The translations under genes were made by a program, and so were the position numbers. Under the pieces are notes generated by a model, which was given only the letters and a program-made list of their open reading frames with translations, searched no databases and was not told where the DNA came from. 47,987 bases of DNA, taken from NCBI RefSeq assembly GCF_004944975.1, contig NZ_SPQG01000003.1, forward strand, positions 1-47,987, given 5' to 3'. Of this stretch, positions 22,841 through 32,144 are shown one piece after another. The stretch comes from Halorhabdus amylolytica (GTDB lineage Archaea > Halobacteriota > Halobacteria > Halobacteriales > Haloarculaceae). Position 1 is the stretch's first letter, and the number at the start of each line of letters is the position of its first letter.

Positions 22841-25114
22841 ATGACGGCGGGAAAACCGGATGTGACAGGATTCGATCGGAAAGCCGTTCTCGGGCTCGTG
22901 GTGACGGTCGTGATCGTCGCCATCGGTGTCGCGGGGTTGGGAGGGATAGCGAGTGGGGCCGAGGAACCGCGGGACAGGCTCGGGAACGTGTCGGCACCGG
23001 TCGTCGTCTTCGAGGGGGAAGTCCTGAACGTTACCGAGGTCAGACAGTCGGAGTCGGGCGATCCGATCGGTACAGGGTCCGTGAGTTTCGAGGGACTGGC
23101 GGGTAACGCCGAGGGAGAGTTCGAGCAAGCAGACGACGCCTCCCGGGTCGACTTCCGAAACTTCCGGACTGGGACATACGATACGAACGGAGACGGGCGG
23201 ACCGATGTCGTGGTCCGAGCGCCGGTCATCAGGTCGGTGACAGTCCGGACACAGAACGGCGCGAACGTAACGGGCGGACGCATTCCTGCCGACGCGGTCG
23301 TCGATATCGCCGCGCAGTTCAACTTCGAGGCGGCCGACCGGATCGAAGTGAGTGTCGAGGATCCGGACGGACTCGACGTGACGCGGGAAGTCCTCGGCTC
23401 GGGAACGGCGAGACACCTCACCGACGCCGAGGATAGCGTCCGGGCGAACTTCACGGACCAGCCGGAGGGTGCCTACCGGATCGAGGTCGAGGCGAGCGAA
23501 CTCGACGCGTCGCGGACAGCGACCGTCGTGATCAGGAGTAGCCGGCCGACGATCGCGCTCGACCGGAGCACCGTCTCGCGTGGCGAGTCGACGATTGCGA
23601 CCGTGATCGGCGATCCCGGCGAGCGGGTACTGCTCCGGATCAGGAGCGGCGACCTCGACGGCGTCCCAGCGACCGACGAGGGGGCCCACCAGGTGTTCGC
23701 CGCGTCGGGCGCAGTCGTCGATCGGATCGGGAGTGACGCCCCCGGCGCGGTCGCCGCAGTCGTCCGTCTCGACGACCGCGGTGAGGGACGTGTTCGCATC
23801 CACAGCGACGGGCTCAGATCGGATAACACGGCCCGGATCGAGCTCGTCCAGGGGACCAGCATCCGGGGGACATCGCTGTCCCGGGCCTCGTTGCGCGTCG
23901 ATCGCCGCGCAGTGAGTGTCACCGAGTACCCTGCCACGGCAATCCTCGGGTCGGAACTGACGCTCACCGGACAGGCGAGGGGTGCGTCGACAGTCACGGC
24001 CTACGCGCGGATCGACAACCGATGGGAGCCGCTGTTCCGGGACGGGTCGAGCGATCGGTACGCGAGGGCCGACGTCCGGAGCGACGGTCGCTACACGCTC
24101 CGGATCGACACCTCCCGAGTGATCAACGCCAGGGGGACCTACTGGATCGCCGTCGCGGCCGACGCTGGCGAGCAGTACGACCCGGACCAGCGGCTGTCTG
24201 CCGCCGAGTTCGCCAGCCTCGATGCCGAATCCGTATCGATCCGGATCGGAAGCGGGGAGCTGAGGGCCAGCCTCTCCCAGCCGGAAGTGGCCTTCGACAC
24301 TGGCGACGAGGTGACTCTCTCGATCGAGACCGGGACCGATCAGGAGGACATCCACCTCTACGTCGTGACGCCCCGGGGAGCCCTCCAGACTGCGGAGACG
24401 GCGGCCGTGCGGGACGGACTGCTCGAACGGGACCTCGGAGACTTCACCACTCGCGGGGAGTACCGGTTCGTGGTCGTCTCCCGCGGCGACGACGGGTCCT
24501 TCGAGTCGACGCCGAACTCCGTCCGGACGCACGTAACGGGACGGGAGTCACAGACGCAACTGCTGGCGAAAGTCCGGGACGCCTACACCCGGGCGGGCTC
24601 GGACGACCGGCTCCGCGAGTTGCGTCTCGACGTCACGTATCCACGGATCGCGATCGACGCGCCCCCGGCGGACGGGACCGTCGAACCCGGTGACGTAACC
24701 GTTTCCGGAACGACCAACCGCCAGGCAGGAACCGACGTGTCCGTCGAGGTTTACCGCGACGGCACCACGGTGACTGCCGAGACGACTCGGATCGGATCGG
24801 CCGGCGAGTGGCAGACGACGCTCGATCTCGCAGGCGAGTCGGCGGGGAGCTACACTGTCCGCGTCGAGGTCGACGGAACGACCACCCAGCGACGCTTCTC
24901 GATCGATCCGACGACCACCACTACCACCGCGACGGCGACGTCGACCACGGCGACCGCCGAGACGACGACAGATACGACTACCGTGACGACGACAGACGCG
25001 GCCGCCGAGACGACGACCGGAGTAACCGAAACCGACGGTCAGGGATTGACGGCCGTGCTGGCGCTGCTCGCAATCGTCGCTGTGGCGGCACTCGCGATCC
25101 GTCGCCAGACCTGA
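22841..25114 (+). CDS. Large secreted surface glycoprotein with Thr-rich stalk and C-terminal membrane anchor
   Basis: A 757-aa protein. Residues about 14-40 (KAVLGLVVTVVIVAIGVAGL then GGIASGAEE) are a signal peptide. The ectodomain is made of beta-rich repeats like those in haloarchaeal S-layer-type proteins (BGTF/DUF7827-like) and has N-glycosylation sequons near the N-terminus (NVS, NVT, NFT). A Big-type module with PADGTVEPGDVTVSGTTNRQ lies near 605-685. A Thr-rich stretch (about 690-727) suits O-glycosylation. The tail is GQGLTAVLALLAIVAVAALA followed by IRRQT, i.e. a helix plus positive end, but the PGF tripeptide recognised by archaeosortase is replaced by GQG. It is likely a cell-wall or adhesive surface protein. 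Confidence 0.82.
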   Translation: MTAGKPDVTGFDRKAVLGLVVTVVIVAIGVAGLGGIASGAEEPRDRLGNVSAPVVVFEGEVLNVTEVRQSESGDPIGTGSVSFEGLAGNAEGEFEQADDASRVDFRNFRTGTYDTNGDGRTDVVVRAPVIRSVTVRTQNGANVTGGRIPADAVVDIAAQFNFEAADRIEVSVEDPDGLDVTREVLGSGTARHLTDAEDSVRANFTDQPEGAYRIEVEASELDASRTATVVIRSSRPTIALDRSTVSRGESTIATVIGDPGERVLLRIRSGDLDGVPATDEGAHQVFAASGAVVDRIGSDAPGAVAAVVRLDDRGEGRVRIHSDGLRSDNTARIELVQGTSIRGTSLSRASLRVDRRAVSVTEYPATAILGSELTLTGQARGASTVTAYARIDNRWEPLFRDGSSDRYARADVRSDGRYTLRIDTSRVINARGTYWIAVAADAGEQYDPDQRLSAAEFASLDAESVSIRIGSGELRASLSQPEVAFDTGDEVTLSIETGTDQEDIHLYVVTPRGALQTAETAAVRDGLLERDLGDFTTRGEYRFVVVSRGDDGSFESTPNSVRTHVTGRESQTQLLAKVRDAYTRAGSDDRLRELRLDVTYPRIAIDAPPADGTVEPGDVTVSGTTNRQAGTDVSVEVYRDGTTVTAETTRIGSAGEWQTTLDLAGESAGSYTVRVEVDGTTTQRRFSIDPTTTTTTATATSTTATAETTTDTTTVTTTDAAAETTTGVTETDGQGLTAVLALLAIVAVAALAIRRQT

Positions 25115-25205
25115 CGGACCGTTCTAACCGCGTGATCGACAGTCGGACTGTCGCGGACCGAGACGCGATCGAGGCCGTCTGGGAACCGGAGAAAGGGGGA
25201 CATAG

Positions 25206-26720
25206 TCACTCCCCAGGTTTCTCGCGCTCCCGAACCACGCCGCCACCGAGACCCTCCCACTCGACACGATACCCCAACCGGGAGAGTACCGCGCTCGCAT
25301 CGTCGATCCCGTACTCCTCAAGGACCGTCTCCGCCTCCGCGAGGTCTATGCCGGCCTCGATCTCGTCCTCCAGCGCGTCCAGAACCGCCGGTCGAACGAG
25401 TGTCCGGCCGACGCGCTCGTGGCTGGGGACGGCTACTCGCTCGATCGCGCTCTCGCTGACGCCGTGCTCGGCGGCCAGGTCTGTGAGTGTGATCACGTCC
25501 GTCTCGGGGTCCAGCTCCGAAGGAAGCGACGTGGCCGCCTCGTTGACGAGATCGGCCTCGTAGCGCCGGAGGGCTTCCCGAACGTCCTTGATCCTGACCC
25601 GGCCGGAATACGGGATCGCCCGATGATCGCGCGCCTCGATCGCCTCGCCGACGCCGAGACTTTCGTCGAAGGCGACGAGCAATTCCACGTCCTCGATCGC
25701 CTCGAACTGGTCGAGTTTCTTCCCGACGTATTCGGGCGTCCAAAAGCCCATGATCTCGAAGTAGACCCGGAAGTCGGCGTGCCGGTAGTCGAATGCGAAA
25801 TCGGGGATAGCGACGCTCGTCCCGACTTCGAGGGGTTCCGGTTCGCGTGTGAGTTCCCAGGGGAGGGACAGCGACTCGAAGCGGGTCGCGAAGTCGGCTT
25901 CGACCTCGCTGTCGTAACTCGCGTCCGTGACGGGTTCGACGCCGGGGACCGAAAGGTCGGTATCAGACAGTTCCAGTCGGCGCTCGGTCCCGTCGTCGTC
26001 GATCGTCGCTTCCAGGTTCCACTCCGCGGTCGTCGCCACACTCCGGAGCAGACGGGCGAACCGGGTTCCGTACCGCCGGGTCGATTCAAAGAGCGCGTCC
26101 GGCCCCGTGACGAGTAATTCCCACTCTCCGTCGTCTTTGTTCACTTCGTAGAGCAGTCCCAGTCGCTTGACCGCCGAGACCAGTTTCCTTGGATCGTTCG
26201 ACCGAACCCGGACCTCGGTGGCGTCGAACAGCGCCGTCTGCGCGAGCGAGAGATCGTACTGGTCGAGCAACTCCGTCGGTGTCCAGCGCGGATCGAACGC
26301 CGTCAGGACCTGTTCGGCCTCCCGGTCCGCGTACAGTGATCCCGAGACGGCGTCGGCGTCAGCCCCCATCCGATCGGCGGCTCGTTTGAGTGCCCGCTGA
26401 CGGTCGTCCTCCGTGACGACGCCCACTGTCTCGGCGGCGGCGAACGCCGCACGTCGTGCACGCACGGGGGAGAGCGGCGCCCGCGTCTCGAAGGTCGCGT
26501 CGCGTTCGAGCAACGACGCGAACCCACGGACGAGTTTGAAGTCCGGTGCGTCCCGTTCCAGGTCGGCCAGCGCCGCATCGAGCACTCGTCGCCGGTGGCC
26601 CACGTGGCCCTGAAAGACCCCGACCGTCCGGGCCGCCAGATTACGGTGGTCCCCGTTGACGAATTGCGGGTGATAGCCGCCGCCGGCCCGCGAGACCCGC
26701 AACAGGTCTTTTCCCAACAC
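25206..26720 (-). CDS. bax1: Bax1-type nuclease (DUF790), partner of XPB
   Basis: A 504-aa protein beginning VLGKDLLRVSRAGGGYHPQF, the standard DUF790 opening; homologs begin MLTKDLLR, which is why the GTG at 26720 was chosen. In the second half VAIPDFAFDYRHADFRVYFE, followed by GFWTPEY, is a PD-(D/E)xK-like core (Asp, then Glu). The C-terminus has helix-turn-helix-like segments (DLAAEHGVSESAIERV). Bax1 binds and modulates XPB in archaea and cuts DNA bubbles. XPB lies just upstream on the same strand with a 115-bp gap, so they are probably one transcript. The GGAGG before the GTG is unusually close (1 nt), so its role is doubtful. Confidence 0.88.
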   Translation of the reverse strand: MLGKDLLRVSRAGGGYHPQFVNGDHRNLAARTVGVFQGHVGHRRRVLDAALADLERDAPDFKLVRGFASLLERDATFETRAPLSPVRARRAAFAAAETVGVVTEDDRQRALKRAADRMGADADAVSGSLYADREAEQVLTAFDPRWTPTELLDQYDLSLAQTALFDATEVRVRSNDPRKLVSAVKRLGLLYEVNKDDGEWELLVTGPDALFESTRRYGTRFARLLRSVATTAEWNLEATIDDDGTERRLELSDTDLSVPGVEPVTDASYDSEVEADFATRFESLSLPWELTREPEPLEVGTSVAIPDFAFDYRHADFRVYFEIMGFWTPEYVGKKLDQFEAIEDVELLVAFDESLGVGEAIEARDHRAIPYSGRVRIKDVREALRRYEADLVNEAATSLPSELDPETDVITLTDLAAEHGVSESAIERVAVPSHERVGRTLVRPAVLDALEDEIEAGIDLAEAETVLEEYGIDDASAVLSRLGYRVEWEGLGGGVVREREKPGE

Positions 26721-26835
26721 GCCTCCCCGTTCGGGACAGAGGGGTGAAAAGCCGACGGACGGGGATCGACAGTGGCCAGTCCCGCCATTCCGTCTCGAAC
26801 GTCCGCGACGGTGGCGAAGGCGTAATTTCCGTGGC

Positions 26836-28197
26836 TTACTCACCATCGGACCGCCGGCGTCGCGCGACCCGTTCTTCCGCAGTGTCCGCACAGATCACCT
26901 CGTACAGCAGGGCGCGGTCGTCCCCTTCCGTCGGCCGAAGTATGCGCCCGAGCCGCTGGGTAAACTCCCGCTGACTGCCGCTGCCGGCGAGCACGATCCC
27001 GACGTTCGCCGCGGGCACGTCGATCCCCTCGTCGAGGACGTTCGCCGTGACGACCGTCGAGTACGTCCCGGCGCGAAACCGTTCGAGGATCTCGCGACGC
27101 TCGCGGGTACCCGTCTCGTGAGTGATCGCCGGCCGGAGGAACCGCTCGGACAGCTCGTAGACGAAGTCGGTCGTAGCGGCGAAGCCGATGACGCGGTCGT
27201 CAGTGTGGCGATCGAGCAGGTCGGCGAGGACTTCGACCTTCCGATCGGCCGTCCGGACGACGTCACGGGCGCGTTCCTTCGCCAGCAGTGCCTCGCGGGC
27301 CCGTGGGTCCGAGCCCGAGCGCATCACGAGCTTGCGATAGTCCGAGCCGCTGGTCAACTGCAGATCCGAACTCGCGAGGTACTCGGTGAACGTCTCCTGA
27401 TTGGCCTCGTAGGTCCCGCGCTCCTCGTCAGTCAACTCGACCTCGATCCGCTTGATGTCGTAGGGTGCGAGGTGTTCACCCGCCAGGTCGTCCGGGTCGA
27501 GCCGGTAGAGCGGATCCCCCACCAGCTCGGCGATCACCTCGTGAGCGCCGTCCGACCGCTCGAAGGTAGCTGTCAGCCCGAGACGGGCGGGGGCAGCCGA
27601 TAGGCGAGCGATGTCGCGATATCCCTCCCCGCCGAGGTGGTGAACCTCGTCGAAGATCACCAGCCCGAAGCGGTCGCCGATCCCGTCGGCCCGGAGGTAC
27701 GCCGAATCGTACGTGGCGACGGTGACAGCTTCCAGGCGCTGCTCGCCGCCGCCCAACTGGCCGATCGGCACGTCGAATTCGGTTTCGAGTTCCGCGCGCC
27801 ACTGTTCGAGCAAGTCGATCGTCGGGACGACGACCAGCGCGGCTGTCCCCAGCGTCGCGATGGCCTCTATCCCGATCACGGTCTTGCCGCTGCCGGTCGG
27901 CAGTTCGAGGACGCCGCGCTCGTCTGCCTCGCGCCAGGCGTCAAGGGCCTCGCGTTGATAGTTCCTGAGACGATAGGAAGAGGTCACATCGACCGACGGG
28001 GCCGAGAGGACCGCGTCCTCGATGTCGCAGTCGGCCTCACCGAGCGCGCGGCGAACGGCCATGTATCGGTAGCCAGGGGCTCGCCAGGTGTCCGAACGGT
28101 CGTCGCGTTTGAGATCCGCCATCGTGGCGACCGACTCGGGGAGATCTCCCTCGACGCGGATCGTGCCGGACTCGTAGGTAAGCGCGAGCGGAGCCAC
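26836..28197 (-). CDS. xpb: XPB-like DNA repair helicase
   Basis: A 453-aa superfamily 2 helicase. A damage-recognition-like N-terminus (1 to about 70) is followed by the Q region, Walker A LPTGSGKT (99-106), DEVHH (183-187), TAT (209-211) and, in the second RecA fold, QRLGRILRP. Where XPB proteins carry an RED motif the sequence has ERSD (213-216), a variant. The protein starts with GTG (28197). It unwinds or melts DNA in nucleotide-excision-type repair. It is paired with the DUF790 nuclease gene downstream and diverges from grpE, with 123 bp between the starts. Confidence 0.9.
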   Translation of the reverse strand: MAPLALTYESGTIRVEGDLPESVATMADLKRDDRSDTWRAPGYRYMAVRRALGEADCDIEDAVLSAPSVDVTSSYRLRNYQREALDAWREADERGVLELPTGSGKTVIGIEAIATLGTAALVVVPTIDLLEQWRAELETEFDVPIGQLGGGEQRLEAVTVATYDSAYLRADGIGDRFGLVIFDEVHHLGGEGYRDIARLSAAPARLGLTATFERSDGAHEVIAELVGDPLYRLDPDDLAGEHLAPYDIKRIEVELTDEERGTYEANQETFTEYLASSDLQLTSGSDYRKLVMRSGSDPRAREALLAKERARDVVRTADRKVEVLADLLDRHTDDRVIGFAATTDFVYELSERFLRPAITHETGTRERREILERFRAGTYSTVVTANVLDEGIDVPAANVGIVLAGSGSQREFTQRLGRILRPTEGDDRALLYEVICADTAEERVARRRRSDGE

Positions 28198-28291
28198 TGT
28201 CCTTCTGTGGCCGGTCGGCAGCCAAAAGGTTGTTCCCGGAGGGCGTTTGGACGGACTCGACTCCGCGTCCGGACGAGGGCTTTCTCAATCC

Positions 28292-28297
28292 TTTTAT
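28292..28297 (+). promoter_or_regulatory. TATA-like box of grpE
   Basis: TTTTAT, 24-29 nt upstream of the grpE ATG at 28321, in the divergent region shared with the helicase gene. Confidence 0.5.
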
Positions 28298-28320
28298 CCG
28301 CTGACGGGCACCTATCGACC

Positions 28321-29055
28321 ATGACTGAGACCGAGCAAGACGGCGAGGACGTCGAACGGACTGAGGAGGGGGCAAGCGACGACGCGCCAGAGGGCTCGGC
28401 CCAACCCCCCGAATCCAGCGACGAAAGCGTCTCCTCGCTCCGCGAGGATTTCCTTGAGGATATCCGCGAAACCGACGACACCGAACTCGCCGACGAACTC
28501 GCTGCCCGCGAACTGGAGATCGAGACGCTCCGCGACGAGATTGACGAACTCGAGGCGAGCCTCGAGGAAAAGAACGAGGAGATCGAGGACCTCACTTCCC
28601 GTCTGAAGCGCAAGCAAGCGGACTTCCAGAACTACAAGAAGCGCATGGAACGTGAGCGCGAGAAGGAACGCGAGCGCGCCACTGAAGACCTGGTCGAACG
28701 GCTGCTCGATGTCCGGGACAACCTACGGCGCGCTCTCGACCAGGACGACTCCGACGATCTCAGAGAGGGCGTCGAATCGACGTTTAGACAGTTCGAGCGG
28801 GAACTCGACCGGGAGAACGTCGACCCGATCGAACCCGCGCCTGGCGACGAGGTCGACCCCGAACGTCACGAAGTACTGGCTCAGATCGAGGCCGACCAGC
28901 CCGAAGGGACGATCGCCGACGTTCACCGGCCCGGGTACGTAATGGGGGAGAAAGTACTCCGTCCGGCACAGGTGGCCGTCAGCGACGGGCCGAGGGACGA
29001 CGAGTACGAGACGGACGGGGATCGTCCGGAGGAGGGCGCGGACGACCAAGAGTAG
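28321..29055 (+). CDS. grpE: Nucleotide exchange factor GrpE
   Basis: A 244-aa cytoplasmic co-chaperone that releases ADP from DnaK. Residues 1 to about 50 are disordered and acidic, and about 55-120 form the long coiled coil. The dimer/head region follows with [31 protein letters not shown] and, at the C-terminus, [39 protein letters not shown], the typical GrpE head. An extra acidic tail ends the protein. It is directly upstream of dnaK, with a 139-bp gap that has its own promoter signal. Confidence 0.95.
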   Translation: MTETEQDGEDVERTEEGASDDAPEGSAQPPESSDESVSSLREDFLEDIRETDDTELADELAARELEIETLRDEIDELEASLEEKNEEIEDLTSRLKRKQADFQNYKKRMEREREKERERATEDLVERLLDVRDNLRRALDQDDSDDLREGVESTFRQFERELDRENVDPIEPAPGDEVDPERHEVLAQIEADQPEGTIADVHRPGYVMGEKVLRPAQVAVSDGPRDDEYETDGDRPEEGADDQE

Positions 29056-29159
29056 GACGGAACTTCTGTATAAAACCCTCGACTGTGAACGTCCCCGTCG
29101 AGACAAACCGCAAGACGGGAGCGACACCGGTCCGGAGCGTGGTTCGGCCTGTCTAGTAA

Positions 29160-29165
29160 TGTTTA
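29160..29165 (+). promoter_or_regulatory. TATA-like box of dnaK
   Basis: TGTTTAAC around GTTTAA, about 30 nt before the dnaK ATG (29195). It would allow dnaK to be transcribed separately from grpE. A second AT-rich box (TATAAAA, 29069-29075) lies further upstream. Confidence 0.45.
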
Positions 29166-29194
29166 ACCGGCACAAGCCGGTAGATGCGGACAAG

Positions 29195-31138
29195 ATGGCG
29201 AGCAACAAGATTCTCGGAATCGACCTGGGGACGACCAACAGCGCGTTCGCGGTGATGGAGGGTGGCGACCCGGAGATCATCGTCAACAGCGAGGGCGAGC
29301 GGACGACGCCCTCGGTCGTGGCGTTCGACGACGGGGAGCAACTCGTCGGCAAGCCGGCGAAGAACCAGGCCGTCAAGAATCCCGACCACACGATCCAGTC
29401 GATCAAGCGTCATATGGGCGAGGAGGACTACACCGTCTCCCTGGAGGACGAGGAGTATACGCCCGAGCAGATCTCGGCGATGGTCCTCCAGAAGATCAAA
29501 CGCGACGCCGAGGAGTACCTCGGCGAGGAGATCGAGAAGGCCGTCATCACGGTCCCGGCGTACTTCAACGACCATCAGCGACAGGCGACGAAGGACGCCG
29601 GCGAGATCGCCGGTTTCGAGGTCGAGCGCATCATCAACGAGCCGACGGCGGCCTCGATGGCCTACGGACTTGACGACGAGTCCGATCAGACCGTCCTCGT
29701 TTACGACCTGGGTGGTGGGACCTTCGACGTCTCGATCCTCGACCTGGGTGGGGGCGTCTACGAAGTCGTCGCGACCAACGGGGACAACGATCTCGGCGGC
29801 GACGATTGGGACCGGGCAGTTATCGACTGGCTCGCCGAGGACTTCGAGAACGAACACGGAATCGACCTCCGGGAGGACCGTCAGGCACTCCAGCGCATGA
29901 AGGATGCCGCCGAGGAGGCCAAGATCGAACTCTCCTCGCGCAAGGAGACGGAGATCAACCTGCCCTTTATCACGTCGACCGACGACGGCCCGGTCCATCT
30001 GGAGAAGGACCTCACCCGTGCGAAGTTCGAGAGCCTGACAGAGGACCTCATCGAGCGGACAGTTCAACCCACTGAACAGGCTCTGGAGGACGCCGGTTAC
30101 TCGAAGTCTGACATCGACGAGGTGCTCCTCGTGGGTGGATCGACCCGGATGCCACAGGTCCAGGAGAAGGTCGAGGAACTCACGGGCAAGGAACCGAAGA
30201 AGAACGTCAATCCCGACGAGGCCGTCGCGCTGGGCGCCGCGATCCAGGGCGGCGTCCTCTCGGGCGACGTCGACGACATCGTTCTGCTCGACGTGACGCC
30301 TCTCAGCCTTGGCGTCGAGGTCAAGGGCGGGCTCTTCGAACGGCTCATCGAGAAGAACACCACCATCCCGACCGAGGAGTCGAAGATCTTCACGACCGCG
30401 GCCGCAAACCAGACGTCGGTCCAGATCCGTGTCTTCCAGGGCGAGCGAGAGATCGCCGAGGAGAACGAACTCCTCGGGGCTTTCATGCTACAGGGGATCC
30501 CGCCGGCGCCCGCGGGCACGCCCCAGATCGAGGTCACGTTCTCCATCGACGAGAACGGTATCGTCAACGTCTCCGCGGAGGATCAGGGATCCGGTAACTC
30601 CGAAGAGATCACTATCGAGGGCGGCGTTGGCCTCTCAGACGAGGAGATCGAGGAGATGCAGGAAGAGGCCGAACAACACGCCGAGGAAGACCAGAAGCGC
30701 CGTGAGCGTATCGAGGCACGAAACGAGGCCGAGAGCGCCGTCCAGCGTGCCGAGACGTTGTTGGAAGAAAACGACGAGGCCGTCGACGACGACCTCCGAG
30801 AAGACATCGAAGACAAGATCGATGCCGTCGAGGAGGCTCTAGAAGACGACGATGCCACGAAGGACGACTACGAGAGCGCGACCGAGGAACTGACCGAGGC
30901 GCTCCAGGAGATCGGCAAGCAGATGTACCAGGAGCAGGCCGCCGAGGGTGCTGGGGGTGCCGGAGCCGCTGGTGGTGCGGCCGGTGCCGGCGGCATGGGC
31001 GGTATGGGCGCTGGCGGTCCCGCTGGCGCCGGTGGCCCGGCAGGTGCCGGTGGCGCTGGAACCGGTGATGCCGACGACGAAGAGTACGTCGACGCTGACT
31101 TCGAAGAGGTCCAAGACGAAGACGACGAGGACGAGTAA
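29195..31138 (+). CDS. dnaK: Molecular chaperone DnaK (Hsp70)
   Basis: A 647-aa ATP-dependent chaperone. The ATPase domain (1 to about 370) carries the phosphate-1 loop [28 protein letters not shown] and [10 protein letters not shown]. The substrate-binding domain follows with [12 protein letters not shown]. The C-terminal lid is helical, then a Gly/Ala-rich tail ([12 protein letters not shown]) and an acidic end, [11 protein letters not shown], instead of EEVD. The ATG at 29195 ([12 protein letters not shown]) is the family start, although the frame opens earlier. grpE is upstream, but dnaJ does not follow; the next gene is an aldo/keto reductase. Confidence 0.97.
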   Translation: MASNKILGIDLGTTNSAFAVMEGGDPEIIVNSEGERTTPSVVAFDDGEQLVGKPAKNQAVKNPDHTIQSIKRHMGEEDYTVSLEDEEYTPEQISAMVLQKIKRDAEEYLGEEIEKAVITVPAYFNDHQRQATKDAGEIAGFEVERIINEPTAASMAYGLDDESDQTVLVYDLGGGTFDVSILDLGGGVYEVVATNGDNDLGGDDWDRAVIDWLAEDFENEHGIDLREDRQALQRMKDAAEEAKIELSSRKETEINLPFITSTDDGPVHLEKDLTRAKFESLTEDLIERTVQPTEQALEDAGYSKSDIDEVLLVGGSTRMPQVQEKVEELTGKEPKKNVNPDEAVALGAAIQGGVLSGDVDDIVLLDVTPLSLGVEVKGGLFERLIEKNTTIPTEESKIFTTAAANQTSVQIRVFQGEREIAEENELLGAFMLQGIPPAPAGTPQIEVTFSIDENGIVNVSAEDQGSGNSEEITIEGGVGLSDEEIEEMQEEAEQHAEEDQKRRERIEARNEAESAVQRAETLLEENDEAVDDDLREDIEDKIDAVEEALEDDDATKDDYESATEELTEALQEIGKQMYQEQAAEGAGGAGAAGGAAGAGGMGGMGAGGPAGAGGPAGAGGAGTGDADDEEYVDADFEEVQDEDDEDE

Positions 31139-31248
31139 CACGAGTCGCGGGGCCGAGACCCGCTCCGATCGAACCGCGTTTCGATGAGTGAGGTGATTTT
31201 TCGCCGTCGATGATAATACCCATAGGTTTCGATCACGATCGATCACAC

Positions 31249-32061
31249 ATGACGGCATTACCCGAGATCGGCCTCGGTACCTGGCAGAACGAGGATCCGA
31301 AACAGTGTGCCGAGAGCGTCCGGACCGCCCTGGAGATGGGCTACCGGCACGTCGATACCGCGGAGTTCTACGGCAACGAAGACGCCGTCGGCGAGGGGAT
31401 CGCCCGGGCCGACGTCGATCGCGATGAGATCTTCCTCGCGACGAAGGTTCACCCGTCCGCGACGGGTGTCGCTTACGAGGAGGTCCTCGAAGCCGCCGAG
31501 AACAGCCGTGAGCGCCTCGGCGTCGAGTCTCTCGATCTGCTGTACGTCCACTGGCCGACCGGCGAGTACGATCCTGAAGAGACGTTACCGGCGTTCGACG
31601 AACTCCGCGAAAGTGGGCTGATCGAACACGTCGGCGTCTCGAACTTCGAGCCGTACAACCTCGATCGCGCTCTCGACGTCCTCGATGTGCCCCTGTTCGC
31701 CAATCAGATCGAGATGCATCCGCTGCTCCCCCAGGCGGAACTGCGCGAGTACGCCGACGAACACGACCATCACGTCGTCGCGTACTCCCCGCTCGCCCGC
31801 GGGGACGTCTTCGACGTGCCCGAGATCACCGAGATCGCGAAAAAGCACGGCGTCAGCGAGGCTCAGGTCAGCCTGGCGTGGGTCCGTCAGAAGGGCGCCT
31901 ATCCGATCCCGAAGGCCACGAGCGAGGCCCATATCCGGGACAACTTCGGGAGTCTCGACCTCGAACTCGACGCGGATGACATCGCTGCCATCGACGCCAT
32001 CGACCGGACCGAACGCCACGTCGACTTCGACAGCGCCCCCTGGCATCACCGCCCGGAGTGA
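31249..32061 (+). CDS. Aldo/keto reductase family oxidoreductase (second copy)
   Basis: A 270-aa barrel enzyme. The catalytic tetrad is visible: Asp36 and Tyr41 in HVDTAEFYGNE, Lys66 in LATKVH, His101 in YVHWPTG. GVSNF and the C-terminal IPKATSEAH cofactor segment are intact. It shares the fold of the gene at 1175-2014 but is not a recent duplicate. The ATG at 31249 follows a TGATAATACC region about 38 nt upstream. It stands as a single gene between dnaK and a NAD-kinase-like gene, so its substrate is not suggested by context. Confidence 0.9.
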   Translation: MTALPEIGLGTWQNEDPKQCAESVRTALEMGYRHVDTAEFYGNEDAVGEGIARADVDRDEIFLATKVHPSATGVAYEEVLEAAENSRERLGVESLDLLYVHWPTGEYDPEETLPAFDELRESGLIEHVGVSNFEPYNLDRALDVLDVPLFANQIEMHPLLPQAELREYADEHDHHVVAYSPLARGDVFDVPEITEIAKKHGVSEAQVSLAWVRQKGAYPIPKATSEAHIRDNFGSLDLELDADDIAAIDAIDRTERHVDFDSAPWHHRPE

Positions 32062-32144
32062 ATCCGTTCCGGTGTCGCAGACGGTTCCCGTCGTGATCGC
32101 CGACGATCCCCGTGTTTTTCCGGGATCACGGCTTATCTTCTGGT

